64,000 bases of DNA from Streptomyces iranensis. Lineage in GTDB: Bacteria > Actinomycetota > Actinomycetes > Streptomycetales > Streptomycetaceae. The position numbers and the translations under genes are program-made. Below the pieces are notes generated by a model, which did not search any database, was not told the DNA's origin, and worked only from the letters and a program-made list of their open reading frames with translations. Position 1 is the first letter of the stretch. Each line of letters opens with the position of its first letter. Positions 32,838 to 42,027 of this stretch are shown here, one piece after another. The stretch spans positions 248,001 to 312,000 of the forward strand of contig NZ_JAGGLR010000005.1 in assembly GCF_017874715.1 (NCBI RefSeq). Reading direction: 5' to 3'.

Positions 32838-34886
32838 ATGACCGACCTGGACACGCTGTCGGTGAACACGATCCGCGGACTGTGCATGGACGCGGTCCAG
32901 AAGGCGCATTCGGGGCACCCCGGAACGCCCATGGGGATGGCGCCCGTCGCATACACACTGTGGCAGCGGTTTCTGCGCTTCGATCCCGCCGATCCCATCT
33001 GGCCGAACCGCGACCGCTTCGTGCTCTCCGAGGGCCATGCCTCCGCCCTGCTCTGGTCGCTGCTGCACCTGACCGGCGTGCGTACGGTCGACCCCGAGTA
33101 CGAGGTGCTGGGCCGTCCGGCGGTGACCCTCGACGATCTGAAGTCCTTCCGGCAGCTCGACTCGCGGTGCCCCGGCCACCCCGAGTACCGGTGGACGAGC
33201 GGCGTGGAGACGACCACCGGGCCGCTCGGTCAGGGCGTCGCCACCTCCGTCGGCATGGCGATCGCCGGTCAGTGGCTGGCGGCGAGGTACAACCGCGACG
33301 ACTTCACGCTCTTCGACTTCGATGTGTACGCGCTCGCCGGGGACGGCTGCATGATGGAGGGCGTCTCCTCCGAGGCGGCCTCGCTCGCCGGACATCTGCA
33401 GCTGTCCAATCTGTGCTGGATCTACGACTCCAACCGGGTCACCATCGAGGGCCACACCGACATCGCCTTCACCGAGGACGTCGCCGCGCGCTTCCTGGCC
33501 TACGGCTGGAACGTGACCACCGTGGCCGACGCAGGCGACCTCGGCCGGATCGGCCGCGCCTTCCACTCCTTCCGCGCCGAGGCCGCGCGCCCGACCCTGA
33601 TCCTCGTCCACAGCCACATCGGGTACGGCTCGCCGGTCGAGGACTCACCGAAAGCACACGGGTCACCGTTCGGGCCGGAGGGGGTCAAGGCCACCAAGCG
33701 CGCCCTCGGCCTGCCACCCGACGCCGACTTCCACATCCCCGACGGTGTGCCCGACTGGTTCGCACGGGGCATCGGCGCACGCGGTGGCCAGCTGCGCAGC
33801 CACTGGGAGAAGACGTTCGACGCCTACCGCGGCGCATACCCCGAGCTGGCCGACGAGTTGGAGCGGATCCAGCGCCGTGAGCTGCCGGACGGCTGGGAGA
33901 CCGCGCTGCCCACCTTCCCGGCCGATCCGAAGGGCCTGGCGAGCCGCGACTCCTCGGGCCAGGTGCTGAACGCGGTGGCCAAGGCGGTGCCCTGGCTGCT
34001 CGGCGGATCCGCCGACCTGGCGCCGTCGACCAAGACCCGCCTCACCTTCGGCGGTGCGGGCGACTTCCAGCCGTATGACCACGCCGGGCGCAATCTGCAC
34101 TTCGGCGTCCGGGAGCACGCGGCCGCCGCGGTGGCCAATGGGATGGCGCTGACGAAGCTCCGACCGTACTGGTCCGGGTTCCTGATCTTCTCCGACTACG
34201 CCAAGGCGGCCATTCGCCTCTCGGCGCTGATGGAGATCCCCACCGTGCACATCTTCACCCACGACTCCATCGGGGTCGGCGAGGACGGACCCACTCACCA
34301 GCCCGTCGAGCAGCTCGCGGGGCTGCGCGCCATGCCCGGACTGCTGGTGTTCCGCCCCGCCGACGCGAACGAGGTCGCCGAGACGTGGCGGGTGGTCGCC
34401 GGCCTCCGCCGGGCGCCGGCCGCGCTGGTCCTCTCCCGCCAGCCCCTGCCCACCCTCGACCGCGCCCGGCTCGGGGCGGCCACCGGTGTCGCGTGGGGCG
34501 CCTACGTCCTGGCGGACGCGGACCGGGGCGAGCCCGAGGTGATCCTGCTCGCCACCGGCTCCGAGGTGGCGCTGGCCCTGGCCGCGCACGAGGAGCTCAC
34601 CGCCGGGGGCATCGCGTCCCGGGTGGTGAGCATGCCGTGCTGGGAGCTGTTCGACCGTCAGCCGCGCGAGTACCGCGACCAGGTGCTGCCGCCCGCGGTC
34701 ACGCGCAGGGTCGCGGTGGAGGAGGCCTCCACGTTCGGCTGGGACCGGTACGTCGGCGCGGACGGGGCCGTGGTGGGAATGCACACCTTCGGCGCCTCCG
34801 CACCCCTCAAACAGCTGCTCACGAAGTTCGGATTCACCCCCGAGCGCGTCGCGCAGGTGGCGCGCGAGCTGGTGGCCCCGGGCTGA
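32838..34886 (+). CDS. tkt: Transketolase
   Basis: A 682-residue transketolase joining C2 ketol units in the non-oxidative pentose phosphate pathway. TPP-binding features: KAHSGHPGTPMGMAP (about 22-36), LSEGHAS, GDGCMMEGVSSEA (about 170-182), pyrimidine-domain HFGVREHAAAAV (about 425), and THDSIGVGEDGPTHQPVEQL. ATG 32838 follows GGAGGGCGG. Likely a second, accessory copy, since it is separated from the usual tal-opcA-pgl genes and grouped with an RclA-like enzyme instead. Confidence 0.93.
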   Translation: MTDLDTLSVNTIRGLCMDAVQKAHSGHPGTPMGMAPVAYTLWQRFLRFDPADPIWPNRDRFVLSEGHASALLWSLLHLTGVRTVDPEYEVLGRPAVTLDDLKSFRQLDSRCPGHPEYRWTSGVETTTGPLGQGVATSVGMAIAGQWLAARYNRDDFTLFDFDVYALAGDGCMMEGVSSEAASLAGHLQLSNLCWIYDSNRVTIEGHTDIAFTEDVAARFLAYGWNVTTVADAGDLGRIGRAFHSFRAEAARPTLILVHSHIGYGSPVEDSPKAHGSPFGPEGVKATKRALGLPPDADFHIPDGVPDWFARGIGARGGQLRSHWEKTFDAYRGAYPELADELERIQRRELPDGWETALPTFPADPKGLASRDSSGQVLNAVAKAVPWLLGGSADLAPSTKTRLTFGGAGDFQPYDHAGRNLHFGVREHAAAAVANGMALTKLRPYWSGFLIFSDYAKAAIRLSALMEIPTVHIFTHDSIGVGEDGPTHQPVEQLAGLRAMPGLLVFRPADANEVAETWRVVAGLRRAPAALVLSRQPLPTLDRARLGAATGVAWGAYVLADADRGEPEVILLATGSEVALALAAHEELTAGGIASRVVSMPCWELFDRQPREYRDQVLPPAVTRRVAVEEASTFGWDRYVGADGAVVGMHTFGASAPLKQLLTKFGFTPERVAQVARELVAPG

Positions 34887-34913
34887 GCGGGCAACGACGC
34901 GACAGGAGAGCAC

Positions 34914-35948
34914 ATGGCTACCGACACCCCCATGCAGCTCGGCATGATCGGGCTCGGCCGGATGGGCGCGAACCTCGTACGCCGGCTGATGCGCGACGGC
35001 CACCGCTGTGTGGTCTACGACGTCAACGAAAGCGCCGTACAGGAAATGGAGGGCGAGGGCGCCGTCGCCGCCCGCTCGCTCGGCGACCTGGTGGCGAAGC
35101 TGGAGCCGCCACGGGCCGTGTGGCTCATGCTGCCCGCCGCCGTCGTACAGCCCACCCTCGACCAGCTCGCCGAGCTCCTCGACCCGGACGACGCCATCAT
35201 CGACGGTGGCAACTCCTACTACCGCGACGACATCACCCGCGCGGCACAGCTCGTCCCGCACCGCATCCACTACCTGGACTGCGGAACCTCCGGCGGAGTC
35301 TGGGGACTTGAGCGCGGCTACTGTCTGATGATCGGCGGCGAGGACGGGCCCGTCGCCCGGCTCGACCCCATCTTCCGCACCATCGCGCCCGGCACCGGCT
35401 CCGCCGAGCCGACACCGAGCAGACACGGCGACGGGACAGCGCCCGAAGGCTATCTCCACTGCGGTCCGAACGGAGCCGGCCACTTCGTGAAGATGGTCCA
35501 CAACGGGGTCGAGTACGGCATGATGGCCGCGATCGCCGAGGGGCTCAGCATCATCGACCACGCGGACGCCGGGCTGCGCAAGCGCGCCGCCGACGCGGAG
35601 ACCACCCCGCTGCGCGAGCCGGAGGCGTACCAGTACGAGATCGACGTCGGCGAGGTGGCCGAGGTGTGGCGCCGCGGCTCGGTCGTGGGCTCCTGGCTCG
35701 TCGACCTCACCGCCGACGCGCTGGCCCGGTCGCCGCAGCTGGACGAGTTCACCGGGCGCGTCTCGGACTCCGGCGAAGGGCGCTGGACGGTACGGGCCGC
35801 GATCGACGAGGGCGTGCCCGCCGCCGTGATCAGCACGGCGCTCACCGACCGCTTCCAGTCCCGGGGCCTCGGCGAGTTCGCCGACCGGGCGCTGTCCGCC
35901 ATGCGCAGCGAGTTCGGCGGACACGCCGAGAAGAGGAGCGGGCGATGA
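34914..35948 (+). CDS. gnd: 6-phosphogluconate dehydrogenase, short (GntZ/YqeC-like) form
   Basis: A 344-residue decarboxylating dehydrogenase producing ribulose-5-phosphate and NAD(P)H. Motifs: LGMIGLGRMGANLVRRLM (residues 9-26, cofactor loop), DGGNSYYRDD (about 100-109), CGPNGAGHFVKMVHNGVEYG (catalytic Lys and His, about 183-202). It is shorter than the 470-residue E. coli type and lacks the long C-terminal tail. ACAGGAGAG precedes the ATG. Its stop overlaps the G6PDH start by 4 bp. Confidence 0.92.
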   Translation: MATDTPMQLGMIGLGRMGANLVRRLMRDGHRCVVYDVNESAVQEMEGEGAVAARSLGDLVAKLEPPRAVWLMLPAAVVQPTLDQLAELLDPDDAIIDGGNSYYRDDITRAAQLVPHRIHYLDCGTSGGVWGLERGYCLMIGGEDGPVARLDPIFRTIAPGTGSAEPTPSRHGDGTAPEGYLHCGPNGAGHFVKMVHNGVEYGMMAAIAEGLSIIDHADAGLRKRAADAETTPLREPEAYQYEIDVGEVAEVWRRGSVVGSWLVDLTADALARSPQLDEFTGRVSDSGEGRWTVRAAIDEGVPAAVISTALTDRFQSRGLGEFADRALSAMRSEFGGHAEKRSGR

Positions 35949-37426
35949 CGGCACCGGACGACCATGTGATCGTGCTCTTCGGCGCCACCGGCGACCTCGC
36001 CAAGCGCAAGCTGCTCCCCGGGCTGTTCCACCTCGCCGCCGCGGGCCTGCTGCCCGACGGCTACCGCATCGTGGGCTCGGCCCCGCACCGGTCCGCGATG
36101 AGCGACGACGCGTTCCGCACCCACGCCCATGACGCGGTCGCCGCCTTCGGACGGTCCAAGCCGACCGGGCCGGTGTGGAAGTCCTTCGAGGAGTCGCTGT
36201 CGTTCGGCGCCGCCGACCCCGAGGATCCCGGCCCGCTGCTCGCGGCCGTACGGGCGGCGGAGGACTCCCTCGGCGGGCCGTCCCGCAGACTGTTCCACCT
36301 GGCCATTCCGCCCTCGGCGTTCGCGTCCACCATCGGCATGCTCGGCGACACGGACCTGGCCGAGAACGCGAAGGTGATCGTGGAGAAGCCCTTCGGCACC
36401 GATCTGGCGTCGGCGCGAGCGCTCAACGAGACGATCAACGCCGTCTTCGACGAATCCCGGGTCTTCCGCATCGATCACTTCCTCGGCAAGGAGTCGGTGG
36501 ACAACATCCTCGCCCTCCGGTTCGCCAACGGCATGTTCGAGCCCAACTGGAACCGGGACCACATCAGTTATGTGCAGATCGATGTGCCCGAGACGCTCGG
36601 CCTGGAGGGCCGTGCCCACTTCTACGAGGGCACCGGAGCCTTCCGGGACATGATCGTCACCCATCTGATCCAGGTGCTCGGCATCGTGGCGATGGATCCA
36701 CCGGTCTCGCTCGCCGCCGGGCCGTTGCGCGACGAGAAGGACAAGGTCTTCGAGGCGCTGCGCCCCATCGAGCCCGGGGATGTCGTGCGCGGCCAGTACG
36801 AGGGCTACCGCGACGAACCCGGTGTGGCCCCCGATTCGACGACCGAGACGTTCGCCGCGCTGCGGGTGGAGGTGGACAATTGGCGCTGGGCCGGGGTCCC
36901 GTTCCATCTGCGCTCCGGCAAGAACCTCGCACAGCGCCGCCAGGTGATCACCCTCGGACTGCGCGAACCGCCCCTGCGGATGTTCCCCACCGACCTCGCC
37001 GGCCAGGAGCGGAACCGGGGCAACAAGATCGTGATCGACTTCGGGGACCCCGGGTGGATCGCCGCCCGCTTCCTCACCAAGGAGCCCGGCCCCGCGATGC
37101 GGCTCGAACCGGCCACGATGGCCTTCGGCTACGCCGGGTCGTTCTGCGAGGAGAACGGGCTCGAGGGCTACGAACGCCTCATCCTGGACGCCATGCTGGG
37201 CGATCAGTCGCTGTTCACCCGGGCAGGCGGCATCGAACACATCTGGGCCGCGTCGACCCCCCTCCTGGAGAACCCCCCGCCGGTCCAGCCCTACGCCCCC
37301 GGCTCCTGGGGCCCCGAACCGGCCGTCGGCGAACTGATCGCGCCCTACCCGTGGTATCTGCCGGACGCCGCCGAGATCCTGCCCGGGACATCCGGTACGT
37401 CCGGGACGCCCGGAACCGGCACATGA
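35945..37426 (+). CDS. zwf: Glucose-6-phosphate 1-dehydrogenase
   Basis: A 493-residue G6PDH. Cofactor loop FGATGDLAKRKLLPGLF (about 12-28), EKPFGTD, active-site RIDHFLGKES (about 174-183, catalytic His in the following helix region) and the beta+alpha C-terminal domain. It is coupled to gnd by an ATGA overlap. Unlike the usual actinobacterial zwf, no opcA follows; instead the gene overlaps tag. The last 15 residues are a GTS/GTP repeat, probably disordered. Confidence 0.93.
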   Translation: MTAPDDHVIVLFGATGDLAKRKLLPGLFHLAAAGLLPDGYRIVGSAPHRSAMSDDAFRTHAHDAVAAFGRSKPTGPVWKSFEESLSFGAADPEDPGPLLAAVRAAEDSLGGPSRRLFHLAIPPSAFASTIGMLGDTDLAENAKVIVEKPFGTDLASARALNETINAVFDESRVFRIDHFLGKESVDNILALRFANGMFEPNWNRDHISYVQIDVPETLGLEGRAHFYEGTGAFRDMIVTHLIQVLGIVAMDPPVSLAAGPLRDEKDKVFEALRPIEPGDVVRGQYEGYRDEPGVAPDSTTETFAALRVEVDNWRWAGVPFHLRSGKNLAQRRQVITLGLREPPLRMFPTDLAGQERNRGNKIVIDFGDPGWIAARFLTKEPGPAMRLEPATMAFGYAGSFCEENGLEGYERLILDAMLGDQSLFTRAGGIEHIWAASTPLLENPPPVQPYAPGSWGPEPAVGELIAPYPWYLPDAAEILPGTSGTSGTPGTGT

Positions 37427-37983
37427 CCGATCCTCGCTGCCCATGGGCGCTGAGCTCCGCGGCGATGGGGGCGTACCACGACACGGAGTGGGGCCGCCCC
37501 TCGCGCGACGATCAGCACTTGTTCGAAATGCTGCTCCTGGAGGGCGCCCAGGCGGGGCTCTCCTGGGCGACCGTCCTGAACAAGCGGGAGAACTACCGCC
37601 GCGCCCTCGACGGGTTCGATCCCACGGTCATCGCCTCCTACGGCCAGTCGAAGCTGGACGAGCTGGTCGCCGACGACGGCATCATCCGCAACCGACTCAA
37701 GATCGCCTCGACGGTGACGAACGCCCGCGCCTTCCTCCAAGTGCGGGCAGCCTTCGGCTCGTTCGACACCTATCTGTGGGACTGGGTGAAGGGCACACCG
37801 ATCGTGAACCACCCGGCGCCCGGCGACGGGCTGCCGGGCAGTACCGAGCTGTCCGACCGCATCGGCAAGGACCTCAAACGCCGTGGTTTCACCTTTGTCG
37901 GCACCACGATCGTCTACGCCTATCTCCAGGCGGTGGGAGTGGTGGACGACCATGTCGACGGCTGCCCCGCCAAATCGGGCTAG
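37423..37983 (+). CDS. tag: DNA-3-methyladenine glycosylase I
   Basis: A 186-residue Tag-type glycosylase that removes 3-methyladenine from DNA. The zinc ligands of the family are in place: Cys 6 (PRCPWA), His 19 (AYHDTEWG), and the C-terminal His and Cys in DDHVDGC. The substrate-pocket sequence YHDTEWGRPSRDDQHLFEML and QAGLSW are typical. It overlaps zwf by 4 bp (ATGA), the end of the operon, linking base repair with the redox genes. The 116 bp to the next (convergent) gene hold no gene. Confidence 0.93.
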   Translation: MTDPRCPWALSSAAMGAYHDTEWGRPSRDDQHLFEMLLLEGAQAGLSWATVLNKRENYRRALDGFDPTVIASYGQSKLDELVADDGIIRNRLKIASTVTNARAFLQVRAAFGSFDTYLWDWVKGTPIVNHPAPGDGLPGSTELSDRIGKDLKRRGFTFVGTTIVYAYLQAVGVVDDHVDGCPAKSG

Positions 37984-38099
37984 ACGAGTGATGCCTGTTG
38001 GCCGTGGGTGGTCGAGAGCGGGCGCGGAGCGTGGTGAGGTGGCGCAGGCCGGTCAGCGAGGTCATCCCGGGCCTGACAAGCGGGTGTGCGGCGAGAGCG

Positions 38100-39053
38100 T
38101 CATGTTTCGCCGAAGGCGCGCCGGTAGGCGCCGGGTGTGGTGCCGAGGTGTGCCCTGAAGCGGCGGCGCAGGTTGACCGCCGAGGCGAGGCCGACCCGGG
38201 TGGCGATGGCTTCGACTGGCAGGTCGGTCTGCTCCAGCAGTACCCGGGCCGCGTTGACGCGCTGGGTGAGCAGCCACTGTCCCGGGCTGGTGCCGAGCTG
38301 TTCGGTGAACCGGCGGGCAAGCGTGCGGTTGGACAGTCCCGCGCGCTCGGCGAGGCGGTCGAGGGTCAGCCGGCTGCCGAGGTGCGCCGTGGCCCACTCC
38401 AGCACCGGCGCCAGGGATGCGTCCGCCTTGGCCGGTACGGGTGGTGTGGCGTACTGGAGCTGGCTGCCCTCGCGGTGCGGTGGCAGGACCATGCTTCGGG
38501 CGATCCGGGCGGCGTAGGCCGCGCCATGGTCCGTACGTATGAGGTGGAGGCACAGGTCGATACCCGCGCCGGTGCCGGCGCTGGTCGCCACGTCGCCGTG
38601 GTCCACGAAGAGCACGTTGGTGTCCACCCGCACCTCGGGGAAGGCGGCCGCGAGCCGGGCCGTGCTGCGCCAGTGGGTGGTGGCGCGGCGGCCGTCGAGC
38701 AGCCCGGTCCGGGCGAGGACGAACGCGCCCGTGCAGATGGCGACGATCCGCGCCCCGCGCGCGTGGGCGGCCCGCAGCGCCTCGGTGACGGCCGGTGACA
38801 CCGGTGCGGCCCCCGGCTGCTGCCAGCCGGGGATGACCACGGTGTCCGCCTCCCGCACGGCGTCCAGCCCCGCATCGACGAGCATCGAGTAGCCGACGGT
38901 GGTCCGCAGGAGGCCGGGTCGCTCGGCGCAGACCCGGAAGCTGTAGCGGGCCGGCACCTCGGGTACGTCCGCGCCGAAGACCTCGGCGGCGCAGGCGACC
39001 TCGAAGGGCGACTGCGGCTCGGTGAGCAGGGCCACTATCCGGTGGAGGCTCAT
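38100..39053 (-). CDS. GlxA-type DJ-1/AraC family transcriptional regulator
   Basis: A 317-residue regulator: residues 1-175 are a DJ-1/PfpI amidotransferase-like sensor (VVIPGWQQPG, nucleophile-elbow Cys in IVAICTGAFVLA about 107), and residues 220-315 are an AraC double HTH (RLTLDRLAERAGLSNRTLAR, VEAIATRVGLASAVNLRRRF). It is divergent from an alpha/beta hydrolase gene across 71 bp and probably controls it. Confidence 0.92.
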   Translation of the reverse strand: MSLHRIVALLTEPQSPFEVACAAEVFGADVPEVPARYSFRVCAERPGLLRTTVGYSMLVDAGLDAVREADTVVIPGWQQPGAAPVSPAVTEALRAAHARGARIVAICTGAFVLARTGLLDGRRATTHWRSTARLAAAFPEVRVDTNVLFVDHGDVATSAGTGAGIDLCLHLIRTDHGAAYAARIARSMVLPPHREGSQLQYATPPVPAKADASLAPVLEWATAHLGSRLTLDRLAERAGLSNRTLARRFTEQLGTSPGQWLLTQRVNAARVLLEQTDLPVEAIATRVGLASAVNLRRRFRAHLGTTPGAYRRAFGET

Positions 39054-39124
39054 GGCAGGAATGTACCCGCGGGCGTCTTTCCGGACTCTGGGCCGGGGAG
39101 ACCGGCCCCGGTCACAGTGGTCCC

Positions 39125-39952
39125 ATGAGTGACACCACCGAAACGGAAGTGCTGAGGACCGCGGTCCAGGTGGACGGGGAGGCGGCCAGCTACCTGACCG
39201 TGGAGCGGGACGGCCCGGCCGTGCTGCTGCTGCACGGGACGTACTGGAGCCGGGTCTGGCTGCCGGTGGTGGCCCGTCTCGCCGACGCGGGGCTGCGGCC
39301 GCTCGCGGTGGACCTCCCCGGGCTGGGACGCTCCGGAGGCGAGCTCACCCCGGAAACGGCCACGGTCCCGGCCCTCGCGGACTGGGTGGCGCGATTCGCG
39401 TCCGCGGTGGGCATCCGTGGAGCGGTCCCCGTGGCGGGCCATGACATCGGCGGCGCCATCGCCCAGCATCTCCTCGTTCACGACCGGCTGGAGGTGTCCC
39501 GGCTGGCCCTGGTCAACTCGGTCACCTACGACTCCTGGCCGGCGCCCCACGTGGCCCGCTTCCGCGGCCCGGACGCCACCGCGGAGGACGTTCTCGCCGC
39601 CCGCCGACAGGCGGTGACGGCGGCGCTGGCCGGCGCCGCCACCGAGCAGCGCGTCGCGGACTACCTGGCCCCGTGGACCGACCCGCGGGTGCGCCGCTCC
39701 TGGACGGCCCTGGCGGGCGCGGCCGACAGCCGCCACACCCTCGACCTGGTACCCGCGCTGCGCCGGTCGACGACGCCCAAGCTGCTGCTCTGGGGCGAGG
39801 ACGACGGCCACGAGAAGGTGGCGTACGCCGAGCGGTTCGCCGCGGAGGTGCCGCACACCACGCTCGTACGCATCCCCGACGCGGACCACATCCCCATGGA
39901 GAACGCGCCCGGCACCATCGCCCGCTCGCTCATCGGCTTCTTCGCCACCTAG
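39125..39952 (+). CDS. Alpha/beta hydrolase with Asp nucleophile (epoxide hydrolase/haloalkane dehalogenase-like)
   Basis: A 275-residue alpha/beta hydrolase. The nucleophile elbow is AGHDIGG with Asp 107 rather than Ser, placing it with epoxide hydrolases and haloalkane dehalogenases; HGTYWSRVW is the oxyanion loop and ADHIPMENA supplies the catalytic His. ATG 39125 has no clear Shine-Dalgarno; a CACAGT -10-like hexamer ends 6 nt before it, suggesting a leaderless mRNA. Divergent from the GlxA-type regulator. Confidence 0.87.
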   Translation: MSDTTETEVLRTAVQVDGEAASYLTVERDGPAVLLLHGTYWSRVWLPVVARLADAGLRPLAVDLPGLGRSGGELTPETATVPALADWVARFASAVGIRGAVPVAGHDIGGAIAQHLLVHDRLEVSRLALVNSVTYDSWPAPHVARFRGPDATAEDVLAARRQAVTAALAGAATEQRVADYLAPWTDPRVRRSWTALAGAADSRHTLDLVPALRRSTTPKLLLWGEDDGHEKVAYAERFAAEVPHTTLVRIPDADHIPMENAPGTIARSLIGFFAT

Positions 39953-40066
39953 GCATGTTTCCCGGCCCTCGGCCAGGCGTGGGGTGCCGGGCACGCGCGT
40001 CGATCGCGAACGGCCACCCGCGGGGCTACGGTGAGAGGGGGTTTCGCCGACACCCGGAGCGACATT

Positions 40067-41041
40067 GTGCGTGCCATCGTGATCGAGAAGTTCGGCGGAC
40101 CGGAAGGCCTCGTCTACGCGGAGCTGCCGGAGCCCGAGCCCAAGGCCGGACACGTCGTCATCGACATCAAGGCGTTCGGCCTCAACCACGCCGAGATGCA
40201 TATGCGCAGGGGCGAGTGGGCGGAGGCCGCGAAGGTCAGCGGGATCGAGTGCGTCGGGCTGGTGAAGGCGTGCCCCGGCGGTGAGTTCTCCGTCGGTACG
40301 AAGGTCGCCGCGCTGATGGGCGGTCTCGGACGCACCATCAACGGCAGCTACGCCGAATACACCCGGGCGCCCGCGTCGAACGTCGCCACCATCGAATCCG
40401 ACCTGCCGTGGGCCGAGCTGGCCGTCGTCCCGGAAACCTACGCGACCGCCTGGACCTGCCTGTTCCGCAATCTGGAGATCGCGCCCGGCGAAACCCTGGT
40501 CATCCGGGGCGCCACCTCGGCCTTCGGCCAGGCCGCCGTCAACCTCGCGGTGAACGCCGGCGCACACGTCATCGGCACCTCCCGCAGCCGGGAGCGATTC
40601 GCACTGCTGGAACAACTCGGCGTGGAGCGCGCCGAGTTGGAGGGCCCTGAGCTCTCCGGGCGGATCCCCGAGGCCAAGCGCGTCGACGCGGTGCTCGACC
40701 TGGTGGGCAACAGCACCATCCTCGACTCCCTCGCCATGCTGCGCCGAGGCGGCCGCGCCTGCCTGGCGGGCTGGCTCGGCGGTCTCGATCCGATCAGGGA
40801 CTTCAACCCCCTGCTGCAGATGGCAAGCGGCGTCTATCTGACCTTCTTCGGGAGCTTCGTCTTCGGGACGCCGGGCTTCCCGCTGTCCGATGTGCCGCTC
40901 CAGACGATCGCGGAGCAGGTGGCGGCGGGCCGCCTCCGGGCGAAGCCCTCGCGGGTGTTCCGCTTCGAGGACATCCATGAGGCACACCGTGTGATGGAGG
41001 CGGGCGAGGCCAAGGGCAAGATGGTGGTCGTCCTCGACTGA
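40067..41041 (+). CDS. Zinc-independent MDR-family quinone oxidoreductase/alcohol dehydrogenase-like
   Basis: A 324-residue medium-chain reductase without the zinc-ligand Cys pattern: N-terminal GroES-like domain (IEKFGGPEGLVYAELPEP) and Rossmann domain with GATSAFGQAAVNLAVNAGA (about 147-165). C-terminal FEDIHEAHRVMEAGEAKGK is typical. GTG 40067 with GGAG 8 nt upstream gives the conserved VRAIVIEKFGG start; GTG 40031 is the alternative. It probably reduces quinones or enones with NADPH. Upstream 114 bp hold nothing recognisable. Confidence 0.88.
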   Translation: MRAIVIEKFGGPEGLVYAELPEPEPKAGHVVIDIKAFGLNHAEMHMRRGEWAEAAKVSGIECVGLVKACPGGEFSVGTKVAALMGGLGRTINGSYAEYTRAPASNVATIESDLPWAELAVVPETYATAWTCLFRNLEIAPGETLVIRGATSAFGQAAVNLAVNAGAHVIGTSRSRERFALLEQLGVERAELEGPELSGRIPEAKRVDAVLDLVGNSTILDSLAMLRRGGRACLAGWLGGLDPIRDFNPLLQMASGVYLTFFGSFVFGTPGFPLSDVPLQTIAEQVAAGRLRAKPSRVFRFEDIHEAHRVMEAGEAKGKMVVVLD

Positions 41042-41117
41042 GCGCGGGCTGCCTCTGGCGGGGTAGTGCCACACATCGCCGACGCGGCCCCATGCCCACC
41101 AGCCGAAACACGTGACG

Positions 41118-41882
41118 CTACGCCGCGATGACGGCCGCCGTGGTGCGGCCGCCGTCGACGTCCAGCACGGTGCCGTGGACGAAAGCGGCCTCGTCGCCCG
41201 CGAGATAGACCGCCGCGTGCGCGATGGCCTCCGGACTGCCGACGCCCCCGGCCGGGGTGCCGTTCATCATGGCCTCGCCCGGGTGCGCCTCGCCGGGTAC
41301 GGGAGTGTGGACCACTCCGGGAGAGATCGCGTTCACCCGCACACCGCGCGGGCCGAACTCGGCGGCCCAGGCCCGCGTCAGGGTCTCCATCGCGCCCTTG
41401 CTGGAGCTGTAGAGCGCGCCGATGGGGATGCCCAGCCGGGCGATCCACGACCCCAGGTTGATGATCGCCCCGCCACCGGCCTCGGCCATCGCCGGAGCGA
41501 TCGCGGCGGTCAGGAAGAACGGCGCCTTCACATTCACCGCGTAGACCTGGTCGAAGGACTTCTCGTCGGTGTCCGCGGTGCTGTCACCGGGGTAGATCCC
41601 GGCGTTGTTGACCAGGACGTCGATGCCTCCGCCCAGAACGGACCCCGCCTCCTCGGCCAGGGCGCGGGAGGCCGCCGCGCTTCCGTCCAGATCCGCCTGT
41701 ACGAAGTCGGCCCGGCCGCCCCGCGCGCGAATGGCGTCGACCACCTCCGTACCCCGCTCCGCGCTGCGGCCGGACACCACCACATGCGCGCCCTCGGCGG
41801 CGAACCGCTCCGCGATCGCCCGCCCGATGTTGCTGGTCGCACCGGTCACCAGCGCCCTCTTGCCCTGCAGCCGTCCACTCAT
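41118..41882 (-). CDS. SDR family oxidoreductase
   Basis: A 254-residue classical SDR: TGATSNIGRAIA cofactor loop (about 13-24), NNAG (about 94-97), catalytic Ser in NLGSWIARLG and YSSSK (Tyr-x3-Lys about 156-160). ATG 41882 has GGGAG 6 nt upstream. It lies downstream of a co-directional TetR gene; a palindrome at 41965-41980, matching one before the TetR start, overlaps its likely promoter, so it is the probable target of that repressor. Confidence 0.92.
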   Translation of the reverse strand: MSGRLQGKRALVTGATSNIGRAIAERFAAEGAHVVVSGRSAERGTEVVDAIRARGGRADFVQADLDGSAAASRALAEEAGSVLGGGIDVLVNNAGIYPGDSTADTDEKSFDQVYAVNVKAPFFLTAAIAPAMAEAGGGAIINLGSWIARLGIPIGALYSSSKGAMETLTRAWAAEFGPRGVRVNAISPGVVHTPVPGEAHPGEAMMNGTPAGGVGSPEAIAHAAVYLAGDEAAFVHGTVLDVDGGRTTAAVIAA

Positions 41883-41964
41883 CACGCACTCCCGCACGCT
41901 CGTTCACCGCACCATGGATGCCCCGCATGTCCGCCGGGGCCATGCCACTGTGCGAAGAAAAAAA

Positions 41965-41980
41965 TGGACTTGCAAGTCCA
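41965..41980. promoter_or_regulatory. TetR-type operator upstream of SDR gene
   Basis: TGGACTTGCAAGTCCA is a perfect 16-bp palindrome. On the minus strand its TTGCAA lies 18 bp before CACAGT, a plausible -35/-10 pair for the SDR gene, so binding would block transcription. The same TGGACY-N4-RGTCCA form occurs at 42646-42661. An A-tract (41957-41964) borders it. Confidence 0.75.
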
Positions 41981-42027
41981 GTATCCGGGGCCGCTCGGGC
42001 CGCCGCGGTGCGCTCATCGGTGGCCGC

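Noticed and set aside
31043..33217. Open frame of 724 codons on the minus strand
   Set aside because: Antisense to the RclA-like and transketolase genes; a shadow frame with no family signature.
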